64,000 nucleotides of DNA. It comes from Hyphomicrobiales bacterium (GTDB taxonomy: Bacteria > Pseudomonadota > Alphaproteobacteria > Rhizobiales > Rhizobiaceae). The notes under the pieces were generated by a model. That model was not told the DNA's origin. It saw nothing but the letters and a program-made list of their open reading frames with translations, and did no database searches. The position numbers and the translations under genes were made by a program. Of the stretch, positions 32,405 through 41,443 are shown piece by piece; positions within the stretch are counted from its first letter, which is position 1; each line of letters opens with the position of its first letter. Where the stretch lies: assembly GCA_900472295.1 (NCBI GenBank), contig UCIA01000002.1:186001-250000 (forward strand), in the 5' to 3' direction.

Positions 32405-33979
32405 TTATTGCGCGGCCGCGAGATGGATCTGTGTGCCTTCGCCGACGGGAGGCGCGACATCGCCGTCGATGACCGGACCCTTTGCTATCGCCTGCAGCAT
32501 CAGCCGCACCTCGATCACGGCCAGCACGCCATAGACGAGGGTGAAACCCAGGATGGTGATCAGGAGGTCGGGGATGCCAAGCTCGGAAGTCGCCAGGAAA
32601 GTCGGCAGCGTACCCTCGATGATCCATGGCTGCCGGCCGAATTCGGCGACAAACCAGCCAACCTCGGCGGCAATCCACGGCAGCGGCATCGCGATCAGCG
32701 CCATGCGCAACAGCCAGCGCGGCGCCGGCGTCTCGCGCATCGTGTGCCAGAGCGAGAGCGCAAAGACCGCAAGCAGCAGGAAGGCGCACAGCACCATCAG
32801 CCGGAAAGTGAAGAATATCGCCGGCACTTCTGGCACGGTCGACCACGCTGCTTGCTTGACCTGGTCGTCATTGGCCAGGCGCGGATCCTCGATGTAGCGC
32901 TTCAGCAGCAGCGCGTAGCCTAGATCCTTGCTTGTCGCGTCGAAGCTGGCGCGTGCCGCCGCGTCGGAATGGTTGACCTTGAGCTTTTCAAGCGCATCGT
33001 AGGCGATCAGCCCGTCGCGAATGCGCCCCTCGGCCTTCTGGACGAGTTCGAAGATGCCAGGAATTTCCTTGTCGATCGAGCGCGTACCGATAAGGCCCAT
33101 GACCCAGGGGATATGCACTGCGAAGTGGGTCGTGCGATCGCTCATGCTGGGGATGCCGAACACTGTGAAGGAGGCGGGAGCCGGCTCGGTCTCCCACATC
33201 GCCTCCATGGCGGCGAGCTTCATTTTCTGGTTGTCGGTGATGGCGTAGCCGCTCTCGTCGCCAAGCACGACGACCGACAGCGACGAGGCGATGCCGAAGG
33301 CCGAGGCGATGACGAAGGAGCGTTTGGCAAGATCGATGTGCCGCCCGCGCAGCATATAGAAGGCCGACACGCCGAGCACGAAGACAGCGCCGCAGACATA
33401 GCCCGCCGAAACTGTGTGAACGAACTTGGCCTGTGCGACAGGGTTGAAGAGAACAGCCACGAAGTCGGTCACTTCCATACGCATCGTGTCCGGATTGAAG
33501 GCCGAGCCGACGGGATTCTGCATCCAGCCATTGGCGATCAGAATCCACAGCGCCGAAAAATTGGTGCCCAGCGCGACGAGCCAAGTGACGAGGAGGTGCG
33601 CTCGTGCCGAGAGCTTGTCCCAGCCGAAGAAGAACAGGCCGACGAAGGTGGCCTCCAGGAAGAACGCCATAAGGCCTTCGATCGCGAGAGGCGCGCCGAA
33701 CACGTCGCCGACATAGTGCGAGTAGTAGGCCCAGTTCATGCCGAACTGGAATTCCATGGTGAGGCCGGTGGCAACGCCAAGCGCGAAATTGATGCCGAAC
33801 AGCACACCCCAGAACTTGACCATGTCGCGCCAGATCGTGCGTCCGGTCATGACGTAGACCGTCTCCATCATCGCAAGCATGATCGACAGGCCCAGCGTCA
33901 GCGGGACGAACAGGAAGTGGTACATGGCCGTCAGCGCAAATTGCAGCCGCGACAGTTCCACAAGCAGTGGGCTGGTCAT
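32405..33979 (-). CDS. cydA: Cytochrome bd ubiquinol oxidase subunit I CydA
   Basis: This 524-residue membrane protein contains haems b558, b595 and d. The N-terminus LSRLQFALTAMYHFLFVPL carries His21, equivalent to the haem d/b595 ligand. Further on, FVHTVSAGYV holds the b558 ligand His, and GWFVAEFGRQPW is the GRQPW motif near the quinol site. The long Q-loop segment makes it the E. coli-like (bd-I, L-type) form. It precedes cydB and cydX on the same strand and diverges from cydD with an FNR-type box between them. The oxidase gives high-affinity oxygen respiration. Confidence 0.96.
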   Translation of the reverse strand: MTSPLLVELSRLQFALTAMYHFLFVPLTLGLSIMLAMMETVYVMTGRTIWRDMVKFWGVLFGINFALGVATGLTMEFQFGMNWAYYSHYVGDVFGAPLAIEGLMAFFLEATFVGLFFFGWDKLSARAHLLVTWLVALGTNFSALWILIANGWMQNPVGSAFNPDTMRMEVTDFVAVLFNPVAQAKFVHTVSAGYVCGAVFVLGVSAFYMLRGRHIDLAKRSFVIASAFGIASSLSVVVLGDESGYAITDNQKMKLAAMEAMWETEPAPASFTVFGIPSMSDRTTHFAVHIPWVMGLIGTRSIDKEIPGIFELVQKAEGRIRDGLIAYDALEKLKVNHSDAAARASFDATSKDLGYALLLKRYIEDPRLANDDQVKQAAWSTVPEVPAIFFTFRLMVLCAFLLLAVFALSLWHTMRETPAPRWLLRMALIAMPLPWIAAEVGWFVAEFGRQPWIIEGTLPTFLATSELGIPDLLITILGFTLVYGVLAVIEVRLMLQAIAKGPVIDGDVAPPVGEGTQIHLAAAQ

Positions 33980-34032
33980 GAGAGAACTCCGTTAGAACGT
34001 CACTTCGATAACGTGTTTCGCGGCCGCCCCCT

Positions 34033-34046
34033 TTGATGTGCGTCAA
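34033..34046. promoter_or_regulatory. FNR/FixK-type box between cydA and cydD
   Basis: TTGATGTGCGTCAA: half-sites TTGAT and GTCAA with a 4-bp spacer (one mismatch to TTGAT-N4-ATCAA). It is 54 bp from the cydA start and 35 bp from the cydD start, so it could serve both promoters. Confidence 0.8.
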
Positions 34047-34080
34047 TTCGCTGATGGCCGCGGCATGAGATTGAACCGAC

Positions 34081-35739
34081 ATGCTCAAAGCCATTCTGCA
34101 TCGTCGCGACCAACGTCCAACGGAGGCAAATCCACCGGAGGCAGCCAATCCTGAGGCGCGCACCCGCGGCAGAACGCTCTGCGTCGCGCACGGCCTTGCC
34201 GCCCCGGGCTTGCGTTCCACCCTTGCATTGCAGGCAGCGCGCGCTGTACTGCGGCTTGCCTTCATCGGTCTGGCGGCCATGTTCGTAGGCGAACTGATCT
34301 CGGGCAGAGCCAACTGGCCGCTGCTCGGCGCGGCCTTGGCCAGCCTGATCCTCGGCTCGGTCATCGGCCTGGTGGCCGACCGCGCTGTCGCCAATACGGA
34401 AATGAAAGTCGCCAACGGCCTGCTTGAGGCGGCGCGCGGCGCCCTCGCCGCGGCTTCTACCGGCGACATTCAGGCGATGCCGCTTGGAACATTGATCGCA
34501 GGACTTCAACGCTATCCGCAGGCCCTGGCAGGCTTGGCGGTCGGGCATCGCCTTGCGTCGATCATGCTGGGGTTGGGGCCCCTGCTTGCCGCAACCGCGA
34601 TCATGGTCATCTCGTGGGAGGCAGCACTGGCGCTCATCGTGCTAACCCCTGTGATGATTGTCTTCTTCGTCCTCATCGGCGGTGCGATCCGCAGCGGCGC
34701 CGAGGCGCAGGAGAAGGCCTTCGGTCGCCTCGCCGCCCAGTTCGCCGATCGCATCCGCACCTTGCCGACAATCCTTGGGAACCATGCGCTGACGGGGGAA
34801 AGGCGCAAATTGGGAGCGCGGCTGGACACCTATGCGTCGGCCACGATGAGCGTGCTCAGGATCGCCTTCCTCAACACCGGCATCATCGACTTCTTCTCGT
34901 CGCTATCGATCGCAATCCTCGCCGTGTTTCTCGGCCTCGGACATCTCAAGCTCGTCAGCGTCCCCGGTTTCGCCGACCTCCAGCTTTGGCAGAGCCTCTT
35001 CATCCTGATGATCGCGCCCGAGTATTTCGCTCCGTTCCGTCGCTACGCCGAGCAGTACCACGCCAAGGCCGAAGGCCTGGCCGCCGCCACCGCGCTCGAT
35101 GCGTTGGTTCTTGGCCCTCGCCCGCAATCCCCGGCTTTCGAATCCGCTATCGCGACCCGCGACCTGGTCGATGCGGCATCGCCCCTGCCACGGACCGGAC
35201 TTGTGGCCATCACCGGACCGAGCGGATCGGGAAAATCCACCCTATTGCGCCACCTCGCCGGGATCGGCTCCGCGCCATCCATCCAACCGGACGCCGATGA
35301 ACGGCCGGAGATCGCATGGTGCTCCACCGACATATACGTTCCGGAAGGTACGCTTGGCGCCGCCATCGCGTGGGGAAACGCTTCCTATTGCCAGACCCGG
35401 CTGCTGCCTGCGGCGGGCACTGTCGGTCTTCTCGACGAAGTGCTTCTGCCCGGCGGGCTTGACGCGTTGATCAAGGCCGGCGGTGAAAACCTATCTGGTG
35501 GGCAACGGCTGCGTATAGGCCTGGCGCGTGCGCTGATTTCGGGCCGCGCTATCTTCGCCGACGAGCCGACCGCCAAGCTTGACCCCGCCAATGCCGCGAT
35601 GGTGCGCCACGCGCTTGTGGAGGCGGCGCGCAGCCGGCTCGTCCTGGTGGCCACGCATGACAGGAACCTAGCCTTGCTTGCCGGCACAACGATCGACCTC
35701 GGGGTGGGCAACAGGCAAGCACGGGAGCGAGCCGCATGA
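34081..35739 (+). CDS. cydD: Heterodimeric thiol ABC exporter subunit CydD
   Basis: This 552-residue protein is an ABC transporter half with an N-terminal six-helix domain (about residues 60-320) and an ATPase domain. Landmarks are AITGPSGSGKSTLLRHLAG (Walker A), LSGGQRLRIGLARAL and IFADEPTAKLDP (Walker B), with THDRNL for the His switch. CydDC exports glutathione and cysteine to the periplasm and is needed for haem incorporation into cytochrome bd. It overlaps cydC by four bases (ATGA). An odd N-terminal tail (about 45 residues) precedes the first helix. Confidence 0.92.
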   Translation: MLKAILHRRDQRPTEANPPEAANPEARTRGRTLCVAHGLAAPGLRSTLALQAARAVLRLAFIGLAAMFVGELISGRANWPLLGAALASLILGSVIGLVADRAVANTEMKVANGLLEAARGALAAASTGDIQAMPLGTLIAGLQRYPQALAGLAVGHRLASIMLGLGPLLAATAIMVISWEAALALIVLTPVMIVFFVLIGGAIRSGAEAQEKAFGRLAAQFADRIRTLPTILGNHALTGERRKLGARLDTYASATMSVLRIAFLNTGIIDFFSSLSIAILAVFLGLGHLKLVSVPGFADLQLWQSLFILMIAPEYFAPFRRYAEQYHAKAEGLAAATALDALVLGPRPQSPAFESAIATRDLVDAASPLPRTGLVAITGPSGSGKSTLLRHLAGIGSAPSIQPDADERPEIAWCSTDIYVPEGTLGAAIAWGNASYCQTRLLPAAGTVGLLDEVLLPGGLDALIKAGGENLSGGQRLRIGLARALISGRAIFADEPTAKLDPANAAMVRHALVEAARSRLVLVATHDRNLALLAGTTIDLGVGNRQARERAA

Positions 35740-37373
35740 TTGACAGCGCTTCTCCGATTGTCCCCGAAACCAAGACCGGCTCGCCGGAAGAGCCCGCCCA
35801 AAACAAGGCTCCGTGGCGCCTCGCCCTGGTTTTGGCGTTTGCCGCCCTGGCGGGCGGAATCCTGCTGACCGGCGTTTCCGTTTGGTTTCTCGGCGCGGTT
35901 GCACTGGCGGGCCTGACGCCCGCCGCGTTGACGTTCAACTTCCATGTGCCGGCTGCATTCATACGCCTGTTCGCCCTGACCCGGACGGCGGCCAAATATG
36001 GCGAGCGCGTTGTCGGCCACCGGGCGGCGCTCACCGATCAGGTTCTGCGCCGCTCGACGCTTTTCGCCGCGATGGCGTCGGCACCGTCCGTGCGCAAGGC
36101 CGGCTGGCAGCTAGGCAATCAGGACCGCCTTGCCGACTATCTCGATGACGTCGAGGACGTGGATTATGCGCGCCTGCGCGTAAGCCTGCCGTCGGCGACG
36201 CTTGGTATAGCCATTGTCTTGCTTGTCGCGGCAACCCTGTGGATTACGCCATTGGCATTCGTGCCGATTCTGCTGCTCATCACGGCAAACATGGTCGGGG
36301 CGCGTTTCCTCGCAAAGCGAGCCACGGCAGATCTGGCGGCCGCGCGTGAAAGCAGGCAAGAGGCCTCCCGCCTGCTTGGCACCGCTATACAAGCCGTGGT
36401 GCCATTGCAGGCCGAACGCCGCTGGAGCCCGACGCTCGACGAGCCGTTTGACGGTTACGCCAATGCCCAGACGCGCGCGTTGGTGCTTCGCCACTGGCAG
36501 GCACTGCTCGACATGCTGGCCAACAGCCTTGCGCCTTGTGCAATGCTGAGCATTCTGGTGTCCGCCTGGTTGTCGGGCCTGCGTGGCGAGGCACTACTGC
36601 CGCCTGCCCTACTGGCCTTCGCCTGGCTGGCCACTGCTGAACCCGTATTGGGCGCATCGAAGATCGTCGTCGCCTTTGTGCGCGAGAAAACTGCCCGGTC
36701 GGCTCTGGCTCAATGGAACACGCCGGACGGCGTAACGCACAAGCATGTCGCGGAACGGATTTCGTCGTTGACGTTGGACCGATTGCCGCGCCACGCACCG
36801 GATGGCCGGCTGATCGGCAAGCCAATCAGCACGACACTCAAGGCCGGCAGGCCAACTGTCCTGCATGGTGCCAGTGGCTGCGGCAAGACCTCACTGTTGA
36901 AACAGATCGCTGGCTGGCTCGACGCCAGTGACGAATGCGTCCTGGGCGACGGTGTCGAACTCAGTGTGGATGCGCGCCGGGCGATGATTTGCTTCTGCGC
37001 CCACGATGCGACGGTTCTTGCCGACACAGTGCGCGAGAACCTGTTTGCGCCGCACGCCAGCGACGATGAGTTGTGGCGCGCGCTGGACGCAGTAGAACTC
37101 CAGGGCCGGATCAGGGCCGCTGGCGGCCTGGATGGATGGATCACGCAAGATGTGCTGTCACTCGGTGAGGCGCAAAGGCTGAACCTCGCCCGGGCATGGC
37201 TTTCCGATAGGCCCGTCGTCCTCCTGGACGAACCGGCCGAGCATCTCGCGGTCGAACAGGGCAAGCGCATCCTCGATGCGCTGCTGCAGCGGTTGCGGCA
37301 ACGCATCGTCATCCTTTCGAGTCATGACGACCTAATACCGAAAGGGGCCACGGCGGTTAGGCTGCAAGGGTAG
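35736..37373 (+). CDS. cydC: Heterodimeric thiol ABC exporter subunit CydC
   Basis: This 545-residue partner of CydD has a membrane domain (about residues 30-310) followed by an ATPase with VLHGASGCGKTSLLKQIAG (Walker A). The signature is degenerate (LSLGEAQRLNLARAW rather than LSGGQ), and Walker B is VVLLDEPAEHL. The altered signature in one half is normal for this asymmetric pair. Follows cydD with ATGA overlap. Together with cydABX it forms a complete bd-oxidase locus, which makes the broken cydB noteworthy. Confidence 0.92.
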   Translation: MIDSASPIVPETKTGSPEEPAQNKAPWRLALVLAFAALAGGILLTGVSVWFLGAVALAGLTPAALTFNFHVPAAFIRLFALTRTAAKYGERVVGHRAALTDQVLRRSTLFAAMASAPSVRKAGWQLGNQDRLADYLDDVEDVDYARLRVSLPSATLGIAIVLLVAATLWITPLAFVPILLLITANMVGARFLAKRATADLAAARESRQEASRLLGTAIQAVVPLQAERRWSPTLDEPFDGYANAQTRALVLRHWQALLDMLANSLAPCAMLSILVSAWLSGLRGEALLPPALLAFAWLATAEPVLGASKIVVAFVREKTARSALAQWNTPDGVTHKHVAERISSLTLDRLPRHAPDGRLIGKPISTTLKAGRPTVLHGASGCGKTSLLKQIAGWLDASDECVLGDGVELSVDARRAMICFCAHDATVLADTVRENLFAPHASDDELWRALDAVELQGRIRAAGGLDGWITQDVLSLGEAQRLNLARAWLSDRPVVLLDEPAEHLAVEQGKRILDALLQRLRQRIVILSSHDDLIPKGATAVRLQG

Positions 37374-37428
37374 ACAATAAAATCCGCTATGGTCGTCTAA
37401 GAAAGGCGGCACCCTTGCCGCGCTGTGC

Positions 37429-37448
37429 CGATCTCCGGGCGGAGATCG
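37429..37448 (+). terminator. Hairpin after cydC
   Basis: CGATCTCC-GGGC-GGAGATCG is a perfect 8-bp stem with a 4-nt loop, 55 bp after the cydC stop. There is no U-run, so it may be a weak or Rho-assisted terminator, or only an mRNA-stabilising hairpin. Confidence 0.5.
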
Positions 37449-37561
37449 ATCTGGCTGGGCAATAACACCCAATCTGCTGGCTATTTGTAAAATTCGAAGG
37501 CGGCCGCCGGCTTTTGATTTTGCGCAAAGAAGTTTGCCGCTGCGATTTCTACCTTCCGCGC

Positions 37562-37993
37562 ATGGTCCTAAATCTGCTCATCGGCACTGTCGTCATAAGT
37601 TTGACCGTTCTCGTCCACACATTTGGTCTGATCGCCGTCACACACGCGATGGGGCACCTTGTCGCCCGGTTTCGCATGCACGGGCGCCGCAGCCGCATCG
37701 TCGCGATGATCAGCGTGGTGATGGGGCTCTTTGCGGTTATGACCGTAGAGGTCTGGCTTTGGGCAGGGCTATACCGGTTGCTCGATATCTTCGCTGATTT
37801 CGAAACGGCGTTGTACTTTTCCACCATTACCTTCTCGACGGTCGGCTACGGCGACATCGTACCGGCCCATCAGTGGCGGATCCTGGCCGCGCTTGAGGGC
37901 GTAAACGGGTTCTTGTTAATCGGCTGGTCGACCGCCTATCTGATCGCGGCAGGAACCCGCATCGGCCCGTTCAAGGCCGGCGAGCATTTCTGA
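37562..37993 (+). CDS. Two-helix potassium channel-like protein
   Basis: This 143-residue membrane protein has a helix LLIGTVVISLTVLVHTFGLI, a second helix (VMGLFAVMTVEVWLWAGL), the pore loop FSTITFSTVGYGDIVPAHQW with the classic TVGYGD filter, and a last helix. It is the paralogue of the truncated gene at 20172-20567. An ATG at 37562 is preferred over the TTG at 37514. Selective K+ conductance is inferred. It stands alone, just upstream of aldehyde-dehydrogenase debris. Confidence 0.85.
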   Translation: MVLNLLIGTVVISLTVLVHTFGLIAVTHAMGHLVARFRMHGRRSRIVAMISVVMGLFAVMTVEVWLWAGLYRLLDIFADFETALYFSTITFSTVGYGDIVPAHQWRILAALEGVNGFLLIGWSTAYLIAAGTRIGPFKAGEHF

Positions 37994-38107
37994 CCGAGCC
38001 GATGCTCAGACTTGCTCCTGATCAACGATTGCGTGGCATTCTGTTGGTAGGCTTTGTCGTTGGGAGCTTAGGCAAGAGGAAGCGATCTGCCTTCCTACTT
38101 CTTTCGA

Positions 38108-38248
38108 CGAATCCCGCGCATGGCGGCCTTCGGCGGCTACAAGCAGTCCGGCATCGGCCGCGAGACCCACGAGATGATGCTCGACCATTGCCAGCAAACC
38201 AAGAACATGCTGGTCAGCTATAGCCCAAAGAAGCTCGGCTTCTTCTGA
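38108..38248 (+). pseudogene. C-terminal fragment of an aldehyde dehydrogenase gene
   Basis: The frame gives [20 protein letters not shown], then [13 protein letters not shown] and [12 protein letters not shown]. It is the last ~46 residues of an NAD-dependent acetaldehyde/aldehyde dehydrogenase, whose usual text is [20 protein letters not shown]. Upstream, the phrase TNPAH appears in another frame, so the junction also has a frameshift. No complete catalytic domain remains. Confidence 0.85.
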
Positions 38249-38317
38249 TCGCTGCTTTGACTCACAGGCGCGGCTCTGCGAGGGGCCGCGCCTCAGGCTA
38301 GAAAGCGGAAAAAAACA

Positions 38318-38520
38318 ATGCGAGCGAAGGCTACGGCAACACCGGCAGCCCTTGACCTGATCGCGGAGATTGTGGCCGAGCACGGCCCGGTGCTGTTCCA
38401 TCAACCCGGCGGCTGCTGCCACGGCTCTTCGCCGATCTGCTATCCGCGTGTCGGTTTCATCGTCGGCGACCAGATGTGCTGCTGGGCTACACTCTAGGCC
38501 TTCAGGTCCAAGACTACGTC
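38318..38520 (+). pseudogene. Decayed DUF779 gene
   Basis: ATG 38318 opens the frame ATPAALDLIAEIVAEHGPVL, then FHQPGGCCHGSSPICYPRVG and FIVGDQ, which is DUF779. This small Cys-rich protein is normally encoded beside aldehyde dehydrogenase. A one-base deletion near 38474 (GAC-CAG-ATG instead of GAC-CAG-GAT-GTG) shifts the frame: LLGYTLG continues in a different frame. The C-terminal third is missing. Together with the preceding fragment it marks a lost ald-DUF779 operon. Confidence 0.75.
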
Positions 38521-38558
38521 CGTGCAGGCCGGCGCGCTATTCCGACCGCGGCCGATAC

Positions 38559-39932
38559 TCACACCGCCACTGAATGCCTGGCCTTTCCGGTTTCCAAATA
38601 TTTGTCGAACTTGGCCGCGATGCTTCTGACAAAGGGATGGCTTTCCGCCGGCACGACGAAGCGGTCACCATCAAGCTCAAGCAACCGTGCAGGGTCGCGA
38701 AGCGCCGTGGAACTCGCCTTGACGAGAAGCCTTTGGCCGGCTTCGCCAAAGCGCTCCACCAGTTCGATCGCCGAGAAGCCGAAATCGCACATCAGGCGCT
38801 CGATGATCCAGCCGCGAACCCGGTCGTCCTCGGAAAGCGCGATACCGCGGACCGCGGCCAGCCCGCCGTCTTCGACCATGCGCCCATACTCGGCGGTCGA
38901 TGGCATGTTCTGTGCATAGCCTTGCCGAAATTGGCTGATGGACGATGGGCCGAGGCCGATCAAGGTTACGCAACGGTCCTCGGTGTAGCCCTGAAAGTTC
39001 CGGTGCAAAGTCCCGGCGCGCGCCGCAAGCGCCAGCGCATCGCCCGGCTTGGCGAAATGGTCGAGCCCGATTGCTTCGTAGCCCTGGTCCACGATCGCCT
39101 GCGCAGCCAGTTGCGACTGGGCAAAGCGCTCCGCGGGACCCGGCAACCAGGCCTCGTCGATCATCGTCTGATGTTTCTTGAACCACGGTACATGCGCGTA
39201 GCCAAAAAGCGCGATCCGGTCCGGTTCCAGGGTCAGTGCCTGCGCGACCGTGGAAGCGACGCTCTCCCTGGTCTGGTGCGGCAGGCCGAAAAGCAGGTCC
39301 AGATTGACGGATTCGACGCCGCGCGAACGAACGCCGTCAACGACCTTCTTGGTTTGCAGGAAGCTCTGCTCGCGGTTGATCGCCCTCTGCACCTTCGGAT
39401 CGAAATCCTGGACGCCGAGGCTAGCCCTTGTCATCCCGATTTCGGCAAGTGCGTCGAGGCGGGCTTCGTCCATATCATTGGGTTCGATTTCAACGCTGAT
39501 CTTTGCATCGGGCAGAAAGGGGAAGCTGTTGCGCAGGACCGTTCCCAGCGCCACCATATCCTCAGGCTTGAGCATCGTCGGCGAGCCGCCGCCGAAATGG
39601 ACGGCACGCACGCGGCCCTTGCCTGCGACAAGACCGGCGGCGGTGGCGATCTCGGCATGCAGTGAACGAAGATATGTGGTCACCGGCTCGTAGTGGCGTG
39701 TCTGCTTGGTATGGCAGGCACAGAACCAGCAAAGCTTGTCGCAGTAAGGGATATGCAGATAGAGCGAAATCTCGTCGCCCTCGCCGAGCGCCTGCAGCCA
39801 GTCACGACAGACGGCGGCGTCAACGCCTGAATGAAAATGCGGTGCCGTTGGGTAGCTTGTGTAGCGAGGGACGTTCTCACCAAGCCTGGCAATGAATTCT
39901 GGCCGCGGGCCACTGTCTGTTTCGTTTTGCAT
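38559..39932 (-). CDS. hemN: Oxygen-independent coproporphyrinogen III oxidase HemN
   Basis: This 457-residue radical-SAM enzyme makes protoporphyrinogen IX without oxygen. The cluster motif C64-x3-C68-x2-C71 lies in YCDKLCWFCAC, an extra Cys following. Conserved parts include HFGGGSPTML, SVEIEPNDMDE, REQSF and NLDLLFGLPHQT. The start MQNETDSG at 39932 is preferred because an upstream frame lacks conserved residues and the length then matches HemN (~450). It diverges from fnrN, and the shared promoter has an FNR-type box. Microaerobic haem synthesis fits the neighbouring oxidase genes. Confidence 0.95.
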   Translation of the reverse strand: MQNETDSGPRPEFIARLGENVPRYTSYPTAPHFHSGVDAAVCRDWLQALGEGDEISLYLHIPYCDKLCWFCACHTKQTRHYEPVTTYLRSLHAEIATAAGLVAGKGRVRAVHFGGGSPTMLKPEDMVALGTVLRNSFPFLPDAKISVEIEPNDMDEARLDALAEIGMTRASLGVQDFDPKVQRAINREQSFLQTKKVVDGVRSRGVESVNLDLLFGLPHQTRESVASTVAQALTLEPDRIALFGYAHVPWFKKHQTMIDEAWLPGPAERFAQSQLAAQAIVDQGYEAIGLDHFAKPGDALALAARAGTLHRNFQGYTEDRCVTLIGLGPSSISQFRQGYAQNMPSTAEYGRMVEDGGLAAVRGIALSEDDRVRGWIIERLMCDFGFSAIELVERFGEAGQRLLVKASSTALRDPARLLELDGDRFVVPAESHPFVRSIAAKFDKYLETGKARHSVAV

Positions 39933-39965
39933 GATGCGACATTGCCCGCATCGAGGAAGCCAGCC

Positions 39966-39979
39966 TTGATCTCGGTCAA
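39966..39979. promoter_or_regulatory. FNR/FixK-type box between hemN and fnrN
   Basis: TTGATCTCGGTCAA, one base from the consensus TTGAT-N4-ATCAA. It is 34 bp from the hemN start and 80 bp from the fnrN start, so it may allow FnrN to regulate itself and hemN. Confidence 0.85.
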
Positions 39980-40058
39980 TGCCGTATGCGGACAAACTGC
40001 CGCAAGAGTTTCCCCACGGCGATATCCGCTTGCTGGCAGATGGGAATTTTGAATCATA

Positions 40059-40787
40059 ATGACAGTGCGCCAGGATGTTCACAGCGACGACATTCCCGTG
40101 CTTTGCCAATCCTGCGAGGCAAGGCACCGCGGCGTTTGCGGGGCACTCGATCCGGACCAGTTGGTTGCGCTGGCCAGGTCTTCCTCCAAGCACAAGGTCG
40201 AGCCAGGGGCGGAATTGATGGGTGACGCCGAGGCCATCCACAGCTACTCGAACGTGCTTTCCGGCGTCGTAAAGCTGACCAAAACCCTTTCGGACGGACG
40301 CCAACAGATCGTCGGCCTGCAATTTGCACCGGACTTTCTGGGGCGGCCGTTGAAGGCGGAAAACGTGATCAGCGCGGAAGCTGCGACTGCCGTTTCCTTA
40401 TGCTCATTTCCCAAGGTCACGATCGAACGGATGATGAAGGAGTCGCCAGGGTTTGAGCGTCGTCTTTTCAGCCAGGCGCTGAGCGAACTCGACGAGGCCC
40501 GTGGCTGGATGGTGACGCTTGGGCGCAAGACCGCGTCAGAGAAAGTCGCAACCTTTCTGCTGATGATTGCACGGAATATCGATCCGACGCGGGATCCGGC
40601 TGTCAATTTCGCGGCCTTCGACCTGCCTTTGACACGCGCCGACATCGCCGACTTCCTTGGCCTGACGATCGAAACGGTGAGCCGCCAGCTAACCAGGTTG
40701 CGAACCGACGACGTCATCCGGATTGAGAACAACCGCCATGTGACGGTGGAAAACCTGAGCCGATTGGAGCGGCGCTCTGGCGCTTAA
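40059..40787 (+). CDS. fnrN: FnrN-type oxygen-sensing Crp/Fnr regulator
   Basis: This 242-residue activator has an N-terminal Fe-S cysteine motif (C16-x2-C19-x7-C27) plus an internal Cys115, the four ligands of an oxygen-sensitive [4Fe-4S] cluster as in Fnr and FnrN. FixK lacks these. The cNMP-binding-like barrel and dimer helix (PGFERRLFSQALSELDEARG) are followed by a helix-turn-helix with the DNA-reading E-x-x-S-R (IETVSRQLTRLR). It activates fixNOQP and hemN at low oxygen through TTGAT-N4-ATCAA boxes. It is divergent from hemN and convergent with the hemerythrin-like gene (4-bp overlap). Confidence 0.93.
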   Translation: MTVRQDVHSDDIPVLCQSCEARHRGVCGALDPDQLVALARSSSKHKVEPGAELMGDAEAIHSYSNVLSGVVKLTKTLSDGRQQIVGLQFAPDFLGRPLKAENVISAEAATAVSLCSFPKVTIERMMKESPGFERRLFSQALSELDEARGWMVTLGRKTASEKVATFLLMIARNIDPTRDPAVNFAAFDLPLTRADIADFLGLTIETVSRQLTRLRTDDVIRIENNRHVTVENLSRLERRSGA

Positions 40788-41293
40788 TCGATATCGACGA
40801 TCCCGATAACGGGCAGTATATGCTCGCGTTCAAACGCGATATGCCTGCGCAGGCTTTCGAAGAAACCGCGCAGCATGAAGCCGGTCGCCTCGGCATTCTC
40901 GACTGTCTCGCCATGGCCGATGGCCAGCAGGATTTCAGTCACCTCGCCAGCAAAGCATTCATCTTCGACATGTTCGGCCCGCAATCGGCGGGTTGATGCC
41001 TCGCGGCCGCTCAAGGCTGCCTCGTAGGTCGGAAAGATGACCGTCTCTTCATATTCATGAATGTTGCGCAAAAGCGGAACGATCGTGTTGGCCACGCCGA
41101 TGCAATTCAGGCGATCGGCGGCCGGCAACGCATCGGCGATTTTTTCCAGGGCGTCGCAGAGTCGCAGCTTTTCCCCGTGGGCGCGTTTCATCACAGCGCC
41201 AGGAAGGATCTCGCCACCGACCCTGACGTCCGGCATGGAAATCTCGCGGCGGGATCCAAACAGCGACGGTTTCCGCTCGTTGTTTGCGTTCAA
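40784..41293 (-). CDS. Hemerythrin-like domain protein (TTG start)
   Basis: This 169-residue helical protein has iron-ligand-like residues in a hemerythrin HHE pattern: HEYEETVIFP (H-x3-E), RAEHVEDECF and LRRHIAFEREHILP (H-x6-H). It probably binds a di-iron centre that senses or transports O2 or NO. The start is TTG at 41293 because GGAGG precedes it by 6 bp and the preceding in-frame sequence is the reverse of fixN. Divergent from fixN across a 150-bp region with one FNR-type box. Membership in the low-oxygen regulon is inferred. Confidence 0.85.
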   Translation of the reverse strand: MNANNERKPSLFGSRREISMPDVRVGGEILPGAVMKRAHGEKLRLCDALEKIADALPAADRLNCIGVANTIVPLLRNIHEYEETVIFPTYEAALSGREASTRRLRAEHVEDECFAGEVTEILLAIGHGETVENAEATGFMLRGFFESLRRHIAFEREHILPVIGIVDID

Positions 41294-41350
41294 TGAAAGC
41301 CTCCCGATCTTTTGCAAATTCAACGCTGCCCAATCCAAAAGCAAATCGCT

Positions 41351-41364
41351 TTGACATGGATCAA
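41351..41364. promoter_or_regulatory. FNR/FixK-type box upstream of fixN and the hemerythrin-like gene
   Basis: TTGACATGGATCAA, one base from the consensus. It is 79 bp from the fixN start and 57 bp from the start of the divergent hemerythrin-like gene, so it could serve both. Confidence 0.88.
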
Positions 41365-41443
41365 GGCGCCAACCGCATGACTGCTGAATTGGTGTCACGC
41401 GGATTGGCGTCCGCGCACGGGAATCCGAAGTCGGGGACAGGTC

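Noticed and set aside
32969..34036. A 355-residue open frame on the plus strand over cydA
   Set aside because: It is an antisense shadow. It has no domain features, while the minus strand encodes an intact CydA with haem-ligand motifs.
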